The notes beneath the pieces are model-generated. The model saw nothing but the letters and a program-made list of their open reading frames with translations. It was not told the DNA's origin and did not search any database. A stretch of 31,489 bases of DNA, from NCBI GenBank assembly GCA_035476855.1, contig DATILC010000244.1, positions 1-31,489 on the forward strand, read 5' to 3'. The translations under genes and the position numbers were made by a program. This document shows, piece after piece, positions 8,562-17,763 of the stretch; the first letter of the stretch is position 1, and each line of letters opens with the position of its first letter. The stretch comes from Solimonas_A sp035476855. GTDB lineage: Bacteria; Pseudomonadota; Gammaproteobacteria; Nevskiales; Nevskiaceae.

Positions 8562-8593
8562 AAAACACCGCGGACGGTTGCCCGTCCGCGGTG
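8562..8593 (-). terminator. Rho-independent terminator of the giant repeat-protein gene
   Basis: A 12-bp perfect stem, CACCGCGGACGG (8566-8577) against 8582-8593, closes a 4-nt loop and lies 25 bp beyond the stop codon of the minus-strand gene. On the minus strand it is followed by TTTT (8562-8565). On the plus strand it is followed by a run of T at 8596-8600, so it may also work in that direction. The 8466-8561 stretch between this and the rpsT terminator holds no gene that I can see. Confidence 0.8.
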
Positions 8594-8618
8594 AATTTTT
8601 ACTTCCTGGCGTCGTGGT

Positions 8619-11600
8619 TCAGAGCACGAAATCAGCAGCGGTCATGCTGCCAACACCCGTCAGCGCGATGGAGAACTCCGCCAGGGTGTCGGCGTCGTTG
8701 CTGCCATAAAGCACGCCGTCCTCGAGGCGGAGCTGGCCGGCCGCACTGAAGGCATCGCTGCCGATGAAGGTGAAGGCCTGATCTGCACCCAGCGCCGTGT
8801 TGGCATCGATGGTCGACACGTCCACCTTGTCGCCTTCACCCGACAGGAAGTCGGCGATCACATCGCGCAGTGCGTCGACCGCAGAGTCGGTCACGGCGTT
8901 GAAGTCGAAGGTGTCGGCGCCGGCACCGCCGGTCAGCGTATCCAACCCCGCGCCGCCAACCAGCGTGTCGTTGCCATCCGCACCATTCAGCGCGTTGGCA
9001 CCGGTATTGCCGGTCAGAACGTTCGCCAGCGTATTGCCCGTGCCGTCAATGGCCGTCGTACCGGTCAGCGTGATGTTGTCGACGTGATCGGCCAGTGTGT
9101 AGCTGGTACCGGCCTGCACCAGGTCAACACCTGCACCCGTGTCTTCAACAATCGAATCGCCGGCATTGTCGACCACATAGGTGTCATTGCCTGCACCGCC
9201 AGCCAGGGTGTCCGCGCCCGCACCGCCGTTCAGGGTGTTGTTGGCGCTGTTGCCCGTCAGGACGTTGTCATCGCTGTTGCCCGTACCCGAAATCGCGGAG
9301 ACACCGGTGAGCGTCAGGTTCTCGACATTGGCACTGAGGGTGTGGGTCGCGCCGGACTGCACGGTGTCCGTTCCGGCATCGACGGACTCATTGATCACAT
9401 CACCAGTGCTGTCCACGATGTAGAAATCGTCCCCAAGGCCACCAACCATGGTGTCCCCTCCCGTGCCACCGTTGAGCGTGTCGTTGCCATCGCCACCGTT
9501 GAGGAAGTTCACACCGCTATTGCCGGTGAGCAGATTGTCGAGCGTGTTGCCTGTGGCATTGATGGCGCCCGCGCCCGTCAGCGTGAGGTTCTCGACATCA
9601 TTGCTGAGCGCGTAGGTGACGCTGGACTGAACGAGATCCGTACCTTCGTCTGCCAGTTCGTTGACGACATCGCCGGTGTTGTCGACCACGTAGGTGTCAT
9701 CGCCACCATCGCCGGCCATCGTGTCCGCGCCCGTGCCGCCGTTGAGCGTATCGCCGCCAAGGCCGCCGCTGAGCGAGTTTGCGCCGCTGTTGCCGGTGAG
9801 GACGTTGGCCAGATCGTTGCCGCTGCCGCTGATGTTGGCTGAGCCCGTCAGGGTAAGGTTCTCGACCTCGGCGCCGAGCGTGAAGCTTGCCGCGGTCGAC
9901 TGGACCAAGTCGGTGCCGGATGCGCCAAACTCGGTGGCGAGGTCACCGGAATCATCAACGATGTAGGTGTCGTTGCCGAGACCACCCTCGAGGAAGTCAA
10001 CGCCTGCACCGCCATTGAGTATGTTGGCAGCGTCATTGCCGACGATGGTGTTGTCTTCCACATTGCCGGTGCCGTTGATGACAGCGACGCCAGTAAGGAA
10101 CAGGAGTTCCGTATTCGCAGCCAGGGTGAGACTCACGCTGGACATCACGGAATCCGTGCCCTGGCCAGCGACCTCGGTCAGCACATCGGCAACATTGTCC
10201 ACGACATAGGTGTCGTTGCCGTCGCCACCCGACATCGAATCCGCGCCCGTGCCGCCGTCCAGCAGGTTGAAGCCGCTGTTGCCGGTCAGCACGTTCGCCA
10301 CACTGTTACCGGTGCCATCGATCGCAGACGAACCGGTCAGGGTGAGGTTCTCGACATTGACGCCAAGGACGAAGCTGACAGAGGACTGGACCAAGTCTGT
10401 GCCGGCACTCGCGCCCTCGGACACCGAGTCGCCCGCAACATCCACCACGTAGGTGTCGTTGCCGGTGGCGCCGGACATTGCGTCGGCGCCCGTACCGCCG
10501 TTGAGGAGGTTGGCACCGCTGTTGCCCACCAGCACGTTGTCCAGGCTGTTGCCTGAGCCGTTGATGTTGCCGGTCGACGTCAGCGTCAGGTTCTCCATGT
10601 CGCTGCCCAGGGTGAACGTCACGCTCGACTGCACAAGGTCGGTGCCTGCATCTGCCGCCTCGGACACGTCGTCGCCTGCGTTGTCCACGACATAGGTGTC
10701 ATTGCCGGCGCCGCCCGCCATGGTGTCGGCACCTGCAGCGCCATTCAGCGTGTTGGCAGCACTGTTGCCGACAAGGGCGTTGGCCAGTGTATTGCCGGTG
10801 GCATTGATCAGCGCCACGCCGGTCAACGTGAGGTTCTCGACGTTGCTGCCCAGCGTGAAGCTCACGCTGGACTGCACCGAGTCGGTGCCCGCGTCCAGCG
10901 CTTCGTTGACAATGTCGCCGGCGATTTCGACCACGAACAGATCGTCGCCCAGACCGCCGCTCATCGTATCGGAACCGCTGCCGCCGTTGATCGTATCGTT
11001 GCCATCACCGCCAGCAAGGGCATTGGCACCGGTATTGCCGATGAGAATGTTGTCCTCGCCGTTACCCGTGCCTCCGATCGCTCCACCACCCGTCAGGGTC
11101 AGGTTTTCGACATCGCCGGTCAGCGCGTAGGTGACGCTCGACTGCACGAGGTCCGTACCTTCATCGGCCGCCTCGCTCGCCAGATCGCTGGCATTGTCGA
11201 CGACGTAGGTGTCGTTACCCGCTCCGCCGCTCATCGCGTCGATGCCGCCAGCGCCGTTGATGGTGTCGTTGCCATCTCCGCCAACGAGGGCGTTGGCTCC
11301 GCTATTGCCGGTCAGCGTGTTCGCCAGGTCATTGCCCGTACCATCGAGCGCGGCGGCCCCCGTCAGGAGCAGATTCTCGACGTCGGCCCCCAGCACGAGG
11401 GAAACGGACGACTGCACCAGATCCGTGCCGCCACCACTGGCCTCGGTCACCGTATCGCCGAGGCTATCGACGACATACGTGTCGTCGCCCTGGCCGCCGG
11501 ACATGGAGTCATCGCCGGTCAGGCCATTCAGCAGGTTGTTGCCGGTATTTCCGGTGAGGACGTTGGCCAGGGTGTTGCCGGTGGCATTGATCGCCCCGAG

Positions 11601-14600
11601 ACCGGTCAAGGTCAGATTCTCGACGTTGCTGCCCAGCGTGAACGAGACGCTCGACTGCACCAGGTCGGTTCCGTTATTCGCCAGTTCCGTCGCCACATCT
11701 CCGGCCGATTCGACGTTGTAGGTGTCGCTGCCCGCGCCACCCACCATGCTGTCGGAGCCGCCGAGACCGCTCAGGATGTTGTCCCCGGAGTTGCCGGTCA
11801 GCACGTTGTTGAGTTCGTTGCCGACCGCATTGACCGCGGCAGCACCGGTCAGGACGAGATTCTCGATCTCGCTGCCCGCACCCAGGTTGTAGGTGCCAGC
11901 CGATTCGACCGTGTCGATACCGCCGCCCGCACTTTCGGTCAGGGTGTCGCTGCCACTGAGGACATAAGTGTCGTTACCCGAACCACCGACCAGGATATCG
12001 GCCGCGCCGGCACCCTCCAGGCGATCGTTGCCCAGGCCACCGGTCAACGTGTTGACGCCGCTATTGCCGATCAGGACGTTGGCCAGATCATTGCCGGTGC
12101 CGTTGATCGCCGACGAACCGGTCAGGGTCAGATTCTCGACGTTGGCCTGCAAGGTAAACGAGTCCGAAGCACTGACCAGGTCAGTCCCTTCATTGGCCAG
12201 TTCGACGACGGAGTCGGCGCTGTTGTCGACGACATAGGAGTCGTTGCCCACGCCACCGATCAGCGTGTCGGCGCCAGCGCCACCGTTGACCGTATCGGCG
12301 CCGCTCCCGCCGCTGAGCGTGTTCACCCCGCCGTTGCCCAGCAGTACGTTGTCGGCACTGTTGCCGGTACCGTTGATGTCGAGCGCGCCCGTGAGCGTAA
12401 GGTTTTCGACGTTCTGTGCCAGCGTGTGTGTCGCTGAGGCAAGGACCAGATCCGTGCCGGCTGCAACGCCTTCCGTGACGGTGTCGCCGGTTGCATCGAC
12501 GACATAGGTATCGTTGCCTGTGCCACCCGACATGGCGTCGTTACCGGTGCCGCCATCCAGGACGTTGTTGCCCGAGTTGCCCGTCAGCAGATTGGCGAGG
12601 GCATTGCCGGTGGCATCGATGTTCGTCGAGCCCGTCAGGGTCAGGCGCTCGACCTCGGCGGTCAGTGTGTAGGAAAGGCTGGCCTGGACCAAGTCGTTGC
12701 CCTGACCCGCGGCTTCGCTGACCGCGTCGCCGGCGTTATCGACCGTGTAGGTATCGTCGCCCTGGAGGCCGGACATCGTGTCCGCACCGCCCATGCCGTT
12801 CAGGGCGTTGTTGCCGGTGTTGCCTGTCAGTATGTTGTTGTCGCCATTGCCCGTGGCATTGATGGCGGATGTGCCGGTCAGTGTGAGATTGTCGACGTTC
12901 GCCGAGAGCGTGTAGGTCACGCTGGACAGCACCAGATCCACGCCCTGCGAAGCCGCCTCGATGACCGTATCGGTGCTGGTATCGACGATGAAGGTGTCGT
13001 TGCCGTCACCACCGTTCATCGAGTCCGCGCCGAGACCGCCGTCAATGGTGTCATCGCCACCGAGGCCACTCAGGGCATTGTTGCCGGAATTGCCAAGGAT
13101 GGTGTTCGCGCCAGCGTTGCCGGTGCCGCTGGCGCCGGCACTGCCGGTCAGCGTCAGGTACTCGAGCTCGGCAGTCAGGGTGTAGCCGACACTGGACAGG
13201 ACCGTATCGGTGCCTGCGCCCCCCGCCCCCGCAGTTTCGTCGACAAAATCGCCGCCGTTGTCACGGATGTAGGTGTCGTCACCGGCGCCACCAATCAGGA
13301 TATCGGCACCGGTGCCGCCGTCGAGGGTGTCATTCCCCAGCCCGCCCGTCAGCGTATTGACGGCCGTGTTGCCAGTCAGCACGTTGGCAACGTCATTTCC
13401 GGTGCCATCGATCACGGCACTGCCCGTCAGGATCAGGTTCTCGAAGTTGGCGGCCAGCACGTAGGTAATGCTGGCACGGACCGTATCGGTGCCTGCGCCG
13501 GCGCTCTCATTGACAACGTCCAGTGCGTTGTCGACGCCGTAGGTGTCGTCACCGCCCAGGCCCGTCATCGTATCCACGCCAACCAGGCCATTCAGGAAAT
13601 TGCCGGTGGCATTGCCGAGCAGGACATTGTCGGCACTGTTGCCGGAGCCGTTGACGGCGGTACCGGTCAGCTCCAGGTTCTCGAGGTTGGTGCCCAGAGT
13701 GAAATTGATGCCCGACTTCACCAGGTCCGTGCCCTGGCCCGCAGTCTCCGTAACGATATCGCCGATGTTGTCAACATTGAACGTATCGTTGCCGTTGCCA
13801 CCGGACATGGTGTCCGCACCCGCAAGACCGTTGAGGATGTTGTTGCCAGCGTTGCCGATCAGCACGTTGTCCAGCGCATTGCCGACGGCGTTGGCCACGT
13901 TGGTGCCCGTGAGGGTAAGGTTTTCGACCTCCGTGAATGTCGCCAGGGAGAAGGTGCCGCCGGACTGGACGCTATCGGTCCCCTCGCCCGCGGCCTCGGT
14001 GATCACATCGCTGCCATCGACAATGTAGGTGTCATTGCCTTGCCCGCCGACCAGGGTATCCGCCCCCGCCAGACCGTTGAAGAGATCGTTGCCCAGCCCA
14101 CCGGTGAGGGTGTTGATGCCGGTATTCCCCAGCAGGGTATTGTTCAGATCGTTGCCGGTGCCGTCGATGGCAGAAGTACCGGTCAGCTTCAGGTTCTCGA
14201 ATTCGGCAAGCAGGGTGTAGGACGCGAAGCCCACCTCGACGTTGTCGATGCCTTCGCCGGCCAGTTCGACGATGGTGTCGGAGGCATCGATGACATAGGT
14301 GTCGTTGCCAAGGCCGCCGCTCATCGTGTCGGCACCGAGCCCACCGTTGAGCAGATTCTTGCCGATGTTGCCGATCAGGACGTTGTCGCCGTCGTTGCCG
14401 AAGCCGTTGATCGCAGCCGTGCCGATCAGGGTCAGGTTTTCGATGTTGGTCGTCAGCGTGTGCGAGATGACCGCCTGCGTGGTGTCGCTGCCTTCGCCGC
14501 CCAGTTCCGTGGTCACGTCATCGGCATTGTCGATGACATAGGTATCGTCGCCCGCACCGCCCACCATCGTGTCGCCCGCAACACCGCCATCGAGCTTGTC

Positions 14601-16187
14601 GTTACCAGCTGCACCGGTCAGGGTGTTGACGCCGCTGTTGCCGGTAATGACGTTGTCCAGTGCATTGCCCGTGGCGCTGACACCGGCGGAGCCGATCAGC
14701 GTCAGGTTTTCCAGATCACTGCCCAAGGTGAAGGCAATATTGGACAGCACGAGATCCGTACCTGAACCACCGGCCTCCGAGACCGTATCGCCGGCGTTGT
14801 CGACCTGGTAGGTGTCGTTACCCGCGCCGCCAGACATGCTGTCCGCGCCGCCCAGGCCGTTGAGCAGGTTGTTGCCGCTGTTACCGACAAGGGCGTTGGT
14901 CAGGGAGTTGCCCGTGCCGTTGATGGCATCAGAACCCGTCAGCGTGAGGTTTTCGACGTTGCTGGCAAGACTTAGCGAAACGCTGGATTGCACCGTATCA
15001 GTGCCGCTGAGGACGTCCTCGACCACCACGTCACCGGCATTGTCGACGACATAGATGTCGTCGCCCATGCCGGCGCTCATGAGATCGGCATCCAGCCCGC
15101 CATTGAGGGTGTTGGCCGCAGCGTTGCCCACCAGCGTGTTGGCGCCATCGTTGCCAGTGCCGCTGATGGCGGACGCGCCGGTCAGCGTCAGGTTCTCGAG
15201 ATTGCCGCCCAGAGAGTAGGTCACGCTTGAGCGGACCAGATCGGTGCCCTCGCCCGATGCCTCGGTCACTACCTCGAGTGCGTTGTCGACCGTGTAGCTG
15301 TCGTTACCGACGCCACCGACCAGGGTGTCGGCGCCCACGCCGCCGTCGAGCGAATCGTTGCCGTCGCCGCCGGTGAGGGTATTGACCCCACTATTGCCGA
15401 CCAGCGTGTTGGCACCGCTGGTACCGGTGCCATTGATGGCCCCCGAACCGAGCAGCGTCAGGTTCTCGAATTCAGCGCCCAGGGCATGCGTGACGCTCGA
15501 CTGCACGGTATCCGTGCCTTCGCCCGCCACCTCGGTCAGCACGTCGCTGGCGTTGTCGACGACATAGGTATCGTCGCCAGTGCCGCCGACGAGTGTATCC
15601 GCACCGGCACCGCCGTCGAGGACGTCGTTGCCGCCTAAGCCGCTCAGCGTGTTGGCGGCGGTGTTGCCGGTCAGCACGTTGGCAACGCTGTTGCCGGTGC
15701 CGTTGATCGCAGAAGCGCCGGTAAGAGTCAGGTTTTCAAGCTCGGCACCGAGCGTGTAGGTGATGGACGAACGCACCGTGTCGGTGCCGCCGCCGCCGGC
15801 CTCGGTGATCGAATCGCCCACCACGTCGACGATGTAGGCGTCGTTGCCACCACTACCCGCCATCGAGTCGCTGCCCGCACCGCCGAGATAGTCGTTGCCG
15901 CTCCCGCCGGTGAGGGTGTCCGAGCCGGCCGTGCCGGGCAGGAACAGCGAACCGTCGTTGAACGTCAGGTTGGACGACGTCAGGTTGGCGAGGCTGACAC
16001 TCTGCAGGGTGACTGCGGTGCCGCCGAGGCTGACGAGCAGGTTCGCACCGGAAACCACGAACTGCAGCTGCGCAGCGGAGCCGCCCAGCACGGGATCGAC
16101 GACCGCCGTGGAGAACACCAGAAGGTCCGAGGCAACATTGAAAGCAATCGAAGTACCGGCAACGCTCGAAAAGTTGAAAGTGGCCAT
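8619..16187 (-). CDS. Giant RTX-type calcium-binding repeat protein, predicted type I secretion substrate
   Basis: From ATG 16185-16187 (GGAGAG 7 nt upstream) the product has 2522 residues. Residues 1-85 form a unique, weakly hydrophobic N-terminal segment without an enzymatic motif I recognise. Residues 86-147 are a partial repeat, 148-2366 are 26 repeats of mostly 81 or 90 residues, and 2367-2522 are a last partial repeat plus a C-terminal region. Each unit has a VENLTLTG-type strand, a GNxxANVLTGN stretch, RTX nonapeptides (GGxGxDxxx) and a D-T-Y-V-V-D-N-A-G-D segment. RTX nonapeptides bind Ca2+ and fold as beta-rolls outside the cell (family knowledge). The end (GEGDKVDVS...AFSAAGQL...MTAADFVL) resembles the serralysin/lipase C-terminal secretion region. 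I saw no cysteine, and lysine is very rare. The gene follows ABC, MFP and TolC-like genes on the same strand, so export by that system is the natural inference. Function could be adhesin, biofilm matrix or surface layer; none is proven. Confidence 0.9.
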   Translation of the reverse strand: MATFNFSSVAGTSIAFNVASDLLVFSTAVVDPVLGGSAAQLQFVVSGANLLVSLGGTAVTLQSVSLANLTSSNLTFNDGSLFLPGTAGSDTLTGGSGNDYLGGAGSDSMAGSGGNDAYIVDVVGDSITEAGGGGTDTVRSSITYTLGAELENLTLTGASAINGTGNSVANVLTGNTAANTLSGLGGNDVLDGGAGADTLVGGTGDDTYVVDNASDVLTEVAGEGTDTVQSSVTHALGAEFENLTLLGSGAINGTGTSGANTLVGNSGVNTLTGGDGNDSLDGGVGADTLVGGVGNDSYTVDNALEVVTEASGEGTDLVRSSVTYSLGGNLENLTLTGASAISGTGNDGANTLVGNAAANTLNGGLDADLMSAGMGDDIYVVDNAGDVVVEDVLSGTDTVQSSVSLSLASNVENLTLTGSDAINGTGNSLTNALVGNSGNNLLNGLGGADSMSGGAGNDTYQVDNAGDTVSEAGGSGTDLVLSNIAFTLGSDLENLTLIGSAGVSATGNALDNVITGNSGVNTLTGAAGNDKLDGGVAGDTMVGGAGDDTYVIDNADDVTTELGGEGSDTTQAVISHTLTTNIENLTLIGTAAINGFGNDGDNVLIGNIGKNLLNGGLGADTMSGGLGNDTYVIDASDTIVELAGEGIDNVEVGFASYTLLAEFENLKLTGTSAIDGTGNDLNNTLLGNTGINTLTGGLGNDLFNGLAGADTLVGGQGNDTYIVDGSDVITEAAGEGTDSVQSGGTFSLATFTEVENLTLTGTNVANAVGNALDNVLIGNAGNNILNGLAGADTMSGGNGNDTFNVDNIGDIVTETAGQGTDLVKSGINFTLGTNLENLELTGTAVNGSGNSADNVLLGNATGNFLNGLVGVDTMTGLGGDDTYGVDNALDVVNESAGAGTDTVRASITYVLAANFENLILTGSAVIDGTGNDVANVLTGNTAVNTLTGGLGNDTLDGGTGADILIGGAGDDTYIRDNGGDFVDETAGAGGAGTDTVLSSVGYTLTAELEYLTLTGSAGASGTGNAGANTILGNSGNNALSGLGGDDTIDGGLGADSMNGGDGNDTFIVDTSTDTVIEAASQGVDLVLSSVTYTLSANVDNLTLTGTSAINATGNGDNNILTGNTGNNALNGMGGADTMSGLQGDDTYTVDNAGDAVSEAAGQGNDLVQASLSYTLTAEVERLTLTGSTNIDATGNALANLLTGNSGNNVLDGGTGNDAMSGGTGNDTYVVDATGDTVTEGVAAGTDLVLASATHTLAQNVENLTLTGALDINGTGNSADNVLLGNGGVNTLSGGSGADTVNGGAGADTLIGGVGNDSYVVDNSADSVVELANEGTDLVSASDSFTLQANVENLTLTGSSAINGTGNDLANVLIGNSGVNTLTGGLGNDRLEGAGAADILVGGSGNDTYVLSGSDTLTESAGGGIDTVESAGTYNLGAGSEIENLVLTGAAAVNAVGNELNNVLTGNSGDNILSGLGGSDSMVGGAGSDTYNVESAGDVATELANNGTDLVQSSVSFTLGSNVENLTLTGLGAINATGNTLANVLTGNTGNNLLNGLTGDDSMSGGQGDDTYVVDSLGDTVTEASGGGTDLVQSSVSLVLGADVENLLLTGAAALDGTGNDLANTLTGNSGANALVGGDGNDTINGAGGIDAMSGGAGNDTYVVDNASDLASEAADEGTDLVQSSVTYALTGDVENLTLTGGGAIGGTGNGEDNILIGNTGANALAGGDGNDTINGGSGSDTMSGGLGDDLFVVEIAGDIVNEALDAGTDSVQSSVSFTLGSNVENLTLTGVALINATGNTLANALVGNSAANTLNGAAGADTMAGGAGNDTYVVDNAGDDVSEAADAGTDLVQSSVTFTLGSDMENLTLTSTGNINGSGNSLDNVLVGNSGANLLNGGTGADAMSGATGNDTYVVDVAGDSVSEGASAGTDLVQSSVSFVLGVNVENLTLTGSSAIDGTGNSVANVLTGNSGFNLLDGGTGADSMSGGDGNDTYVVDNVADVLTEVAGQGTDSVMSSVSLTLAANTELLFLTGVAVINGTGNVEDNTIVGNDAANILNGGAGVDFLEGGLGNDTYIVDDSGDLATEFGASGTDLVQSTAASFTLGAEVENLTLTGSANISGSGNDLANVLTGNSGANSLSGGLGGDTLNGGTGADTMAGDGGDDTYVVDNTGDVVNELADEGTDLVQSSVTYALSNDVENLTLTGAGAINATGNTLDNLLTGNSGVNFLNGGDGNDTLNGGTGGDTMVGGLGDDFYIVDSTGDVINESVDAGTDTVQSGATHTLSANVENLTLTGVSAISGTGNSDDNVLTGNSANNTLNGGAGADTLAGGAGNDTYVVDNAGDSIVEDTGAGVDLVQAGTSYTLADHVDNITLTGTTAIDGTGNTLANVLTGNTGANALNGADGNDTLVGGAGLDTLTGGAGADTFDFNAVTDSAVDALRDVIADFLSGEGDKVDVSTIDANTALGADQAFTFIGSDAFSAAGQLRLEDGVLYGSNDADTLAEFSIALTGVGSMTAADFVL
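9090..15746 (-). repeat. Tandem coding array of 26 repeats (243-bp and 270-bp classes)
   Basis: By hand division at the xxVENLTLTG strand I count 26 complete units covering residues 148-2366 of the giant protein. Twelve are 81 residues, nine are 90, and five deviate (80, 82, 91, 91, 93). The 90-residue class has one additional nonapeptide of the GGxGxDxL type. At DNA level, units differ at many synonymous positions; for example, the regions near 10810 and 11602 encode nearly the same residues with different codons. The array is therefore not a recent amplification. Confidence 0.9.
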
Positions 16188-16396
16188 CGTTATACTCTCC
16201 AGAAAAGCAGGTTCCTGAAGACTCGGCTTCCCTGTCGAGTCGACAGCTAGTCGCAACACCGGACACCGCACAATCCTGGCGGCAAAAAAGGCCGGCGTTT
16301 GCTTGAAATAGTTCTCCGAGCGGTCTCCGACACGCTCTCTTGAATAACGGTTTTACACGAACCAAACCGCCTACCACAAGCCGCAAAAAATGTCAG

Positions 16397-16411
16397 TTTT
16401 GGCGGCCAAAA
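16397..16411. promoter_or_regulatory. Operator-like inverted repeat upstream of the giant repeat-protein gene
   Basis: The 15-bp perfect inverted repeat TTTTGGC-G-GCCAAAA lies in the 241-bp gap between the TolC-like stop and the repeat-protein start. A TGTCA pentamer flanks it on both sides in direct orientation (16391-16395 and 16414-16418). On the minus strand the repeat is followed 6 nt later by six T, so a weak terminator or attenuator is the alternative reading. No convincing -35/-10 pair was found in the gap. Confidence 0.4.
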
Positions 16412-16428
16412 TTTGTCACTTTCAGGGC

Positions 16429-17760
16429 CTACTCAATATCCACGTCCGGCTGGAGATTCTCCAGCGCAGACCGGTCGAGGGCTCCGGTTGCATGCATGAT
16501 CCGGGCCCAGCTGATCAGGGCCAGTGCAGCGGCACGGACCTGGTCCCGCTGCGCTGCCGCCAGGGCGGTTTCGGCCTCGCTGGCGTCGGCGCGCGTGCTG
16601 GTGCCGCCGCTGCGTCCGAGTTCCGCGGCCCGCTGCGACAAGCCGGCCGCCTCGGCCGAAACCCGGGCGCTGTCCTTCTGGCTGCCAGCATAGGCGAGAT
16701 TGGAGGTCTCCTGGGCCACGATGCTGCGTAGCTGCCCCTCGGCAGCACTGACCGAGGCCTCGGCCCTGGCCAGCTTGGCCTCCGCCTGCCGCACCGTGGC
16801 GGAAATGGCCCCGCCCGCATAGAGCGGCAGGGTCGCCTGCAGGGCGACACGGTTGGTCAGATAGGTATTGCCGATCGTGCTCTCGACGTCGGATTCGACA
16901 TAGCCGCGGCTGAGCAGCAAATCCAGCGTCGGCAGGCGTTCGCCGCGGGCCTTGCGCAGTTCCAGCCTGGCGATGTCCCGTTCGCGCCGCAGCGAGGCCA
17001 GGGCAGGACTCTGTGCGAGGGCCCTTGTGGCCAGGTCATCCGCCGTCACCCCGGCGAACCCCAGTTTCGCCACCAGTTCCGGCGGCAATGACAAACGGTT
17101 CGGTGACATGCCACCGGTCAACTGCTGCCATTTGGCATCGGCAACGGCCAGGGCAACTTTCGCCTGGCTCAGGCCGGTTTCGGCCTGCGCATGGCGCGCA
17201 GACGCATTGGCACGATCCGCCTGTGTCACCTGCCCCGCCTTGAGCTGCCGTTCACTCTGCTCGAGCACGCGGGCAGACGACACCACGTCCACTTCGGCGA
17301 ACTGGGCATCCGCCCGCGCAGCGGCCATCCGCGCCAGGCTCTCCAGCAGCCGCAGCGCCAACTGCTGGCGCGCATCCTCCAGCGCCGCATCCGAGGAGTC
17401 GGACCGCAGCCGACCCTGCTGGTAGCCGGTCAGGGCGCGGAAGCGGAACAGCGGCTGGCGGATCTGCAGCGCCCAGTTCTGGGTGTCATAGAACTGCGAA
17501 CGGCGATTCACGCCGCCCAGCAGGCCCGGCTGGGTGATGTCCGATTCGGCGCGGCCCACCGCGGCCTGCGCAACCATCTGCGGCAGCAGGGCGGCACGGG
17601 CCAGCGGCAACTCCTCCGCCGCGATGCCATGGTCGGCCAGCGCGATCCGGAAGTCGGGATCGTAGGCCTGCGCACTGTCCCAGGCATCGAGCAGGGATGC
17701 GCCAACCGCCGGGCTGCAGCACAGCGCAGCCAGCAGGCCGACTCGCGAAATGACGCCCAT
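16429..17760 (-). CDS. TolC-family outer-membrane channel protein of a type I secretion system
   Basis: The 443-residue protein starts with a signal peptide (MGVISRVGLLAALCCSPAVG, likely cleavage after A21) followed by SLLDAWDSAQAYDPDF, the usual start of a mature TolC/PrtF-type protein. The body is rich in Ala, Gln, Leu and Arg in long amphipathic helices with two related halves, as expected for the trimeric outer-membrane factor with its periplasmic alpha-barrel. It would form the exit duct that docks onto the membrane fusion protein during secretion. Its ATG (17758-17760) lies 3 bp after the stop of the membrane fusion gene, so the two are co-transcribed. The gene for the presumed substrate follows after 241 bp. 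Confidence 0.93.
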   Translation of the reverse strand: MGVISRVGLLAALCCSPAVGASLLDAWDSAQAYDPDFRIALADHGIAAEELPLARAALLPQMVAQAAVGRAESDITQPGLLGGVNRRSQFYDTQNWALQIRQPLFRFRALTGYQQGRLRSDSSDAALEDARQQLALRLLESLARMAAARADAQFAEVDVVSSARVLEQSERQLKAGQVTQADRANASARHAQAETGLSQAKVALAVADAKWQQLTGGMSPNRLSLPPELVAKLGFAGVTADDLATRALAQSPALASLRRERDIARLELRKARGERLPTLDLLLSRGYVESDVESTIGNTYLTNRVALQATLPLYAGGAISATVRQAEAKLARAEASVSAAEGQLRSIVAQETSNLAYAGSQKDSARVSAEAAGLSQRAAELGRSGGTSTRADASEAETALAAAQRDQVRAAALALISWARIMHATGALDRSALENLQPDVDIE

Positions 17761-17763
17761 CGA

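Noticed and set aside
9090..15746. Regular repeats suggesting a CRISPR array
   Set aside because: The period is 243-270 bp, the repeats are coding and divergent in DNA, and there are no short spacers or cas genes.
8797..16218. Series of plus-strand open frames of about 80 codons opposite the giant repeat gene
   Set aside because: They recur at 243-bp steps and only mirror the repeat array; they are rich in Ser, Pro and Val, lack ribosome binding sites and are antisense shadows.
16391..16418. FleQ or CRP binding box upstream of the repeat-protein gene
   Set aside because: The TGTCA copies are in direct, not inverted, orientation and the centre does not match either consensus as I know it.
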